From Clostridia bacterium (GTDB taxonomy: Bacteria > Bacillota_A > Clostridia > Oscillospirales > SIG627): 12,792 nucleotides of DNA. Under the pieces are notes generated by a model that saw only the letters and a program-made list of their open reading frames with translations, was not told the origin of the DNA and did no database searches. The stretch is from assembly GCA_017508505.1 (NCBI GenBank), contig JAFVYT010000023.1:1-12792 (forward strand), in the 5' to 3' direction. Below are positions 12,739 to 12,792 of the stretch, one piece after another. The translations under genes were made by a program, and so were the position numbers. Numbering within the stretch: position 1 is the first letter of the stretch; every line of letters starts with the position of its first letter.

Positions 12739-12792
12739 GATAAAAATAAAAAAAACGCATTTTTTGCTACGAACAAACTTCGCCACTCGACG

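Noticed and set aside
12739..12792. Right-edge AT-rich tail with open minus-strand frames reaching the edge
   Set aside because: The frames have no start or ribosome site here and run through the mutY terminator; too little sequence remains to tell a gene end from chance.

Overview
The window looks like a moderately GC-rich Firmicute of the class Clostridia, probably gut-associated. This is inferred from strong Shine-Dalgarno sites (AAGGAGG, AAAGGAG), sigma-A promoters often with an extended TGn -10 box, Gram-positive-type lipoproteins, a YkvA/DUF1232 protein, a short deformylase ending just after its HEIDH motif, and a MutY with a C-x7-C-x2-C-x5-C cluster motif. No plasmid, phage, insertion-sequence or CRISPR signature is visible. 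Genus cannot be fixed from this sequence.

Layout, left to right. (1) Positions 1-855, plus strand: the 3' end of a peptide deformylase gene, a small inverted repeat, then a single lipoprotein gene closed by a strong terminator. (2) 919-2741, plus strand: one promoter drives a tightly packed operon made of a possible 31-aa peptide overlapping the next start by ATGA, a radical SAM protein, an adenylate-kinase-like P-loop protein and a YkvA/DUF1232 membrane protein. It ends in a bidirectional terminator. (3) 2744-6566, minus strand: an MFS transporter, then a two-gene unit from a near-consensus promoter at the transporter's stop codon. The unit encodes a 588-aa SPFH (YdjI-like) protein with zinc ribbons at both ends and a four-helix membrane protein with a cytoplasmic helical tail. 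(4) 6672-6924, minus strand: a stand-alone 57-aa gene with its own promoter and terminator. (5) 6938-9578, plus strand: a perfect-consensus promoter drives a lipoprotein with twelve YD-type repeats at a near-exact 25-residue period, followed after 46 bases by a cytosolic GH28-like protein. (6) 9594-9878, minus strand: a truncated 5' fragment of mutY that keeps a promoter. (7) 9902-11378, plus strand: a second perfect-consensus promoter and a GTG-started cytosolic protein of the neutral ceramidase superfamily. (8) 11380-11504, minus strand: tRNA-Leu(CAA). (9) 11555-12738, plus strand: full-length mutY and its terminator.

How the genes work together. MutY is base-excision repair, tRNA-Leu and deformylase are translation housekeeping, and the SPFH and four-helix proteins probably form a membrane-associated assembly. 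The GH28-like and ceramidase-like proteins both lack signal peptides, so any hydrolysis would be on imported material. The radical SAM operon has no clear substrate. The points most worth a second look are the overlapping micro-ORF before the radical SAM gene, the double-ended zinc-ribbon SPFH protein with its partner, the regular YD-repeat lipoprotein, the altered GH28 active site, and the inverted mutY fragment lying 1.8 kb from intact mutY.
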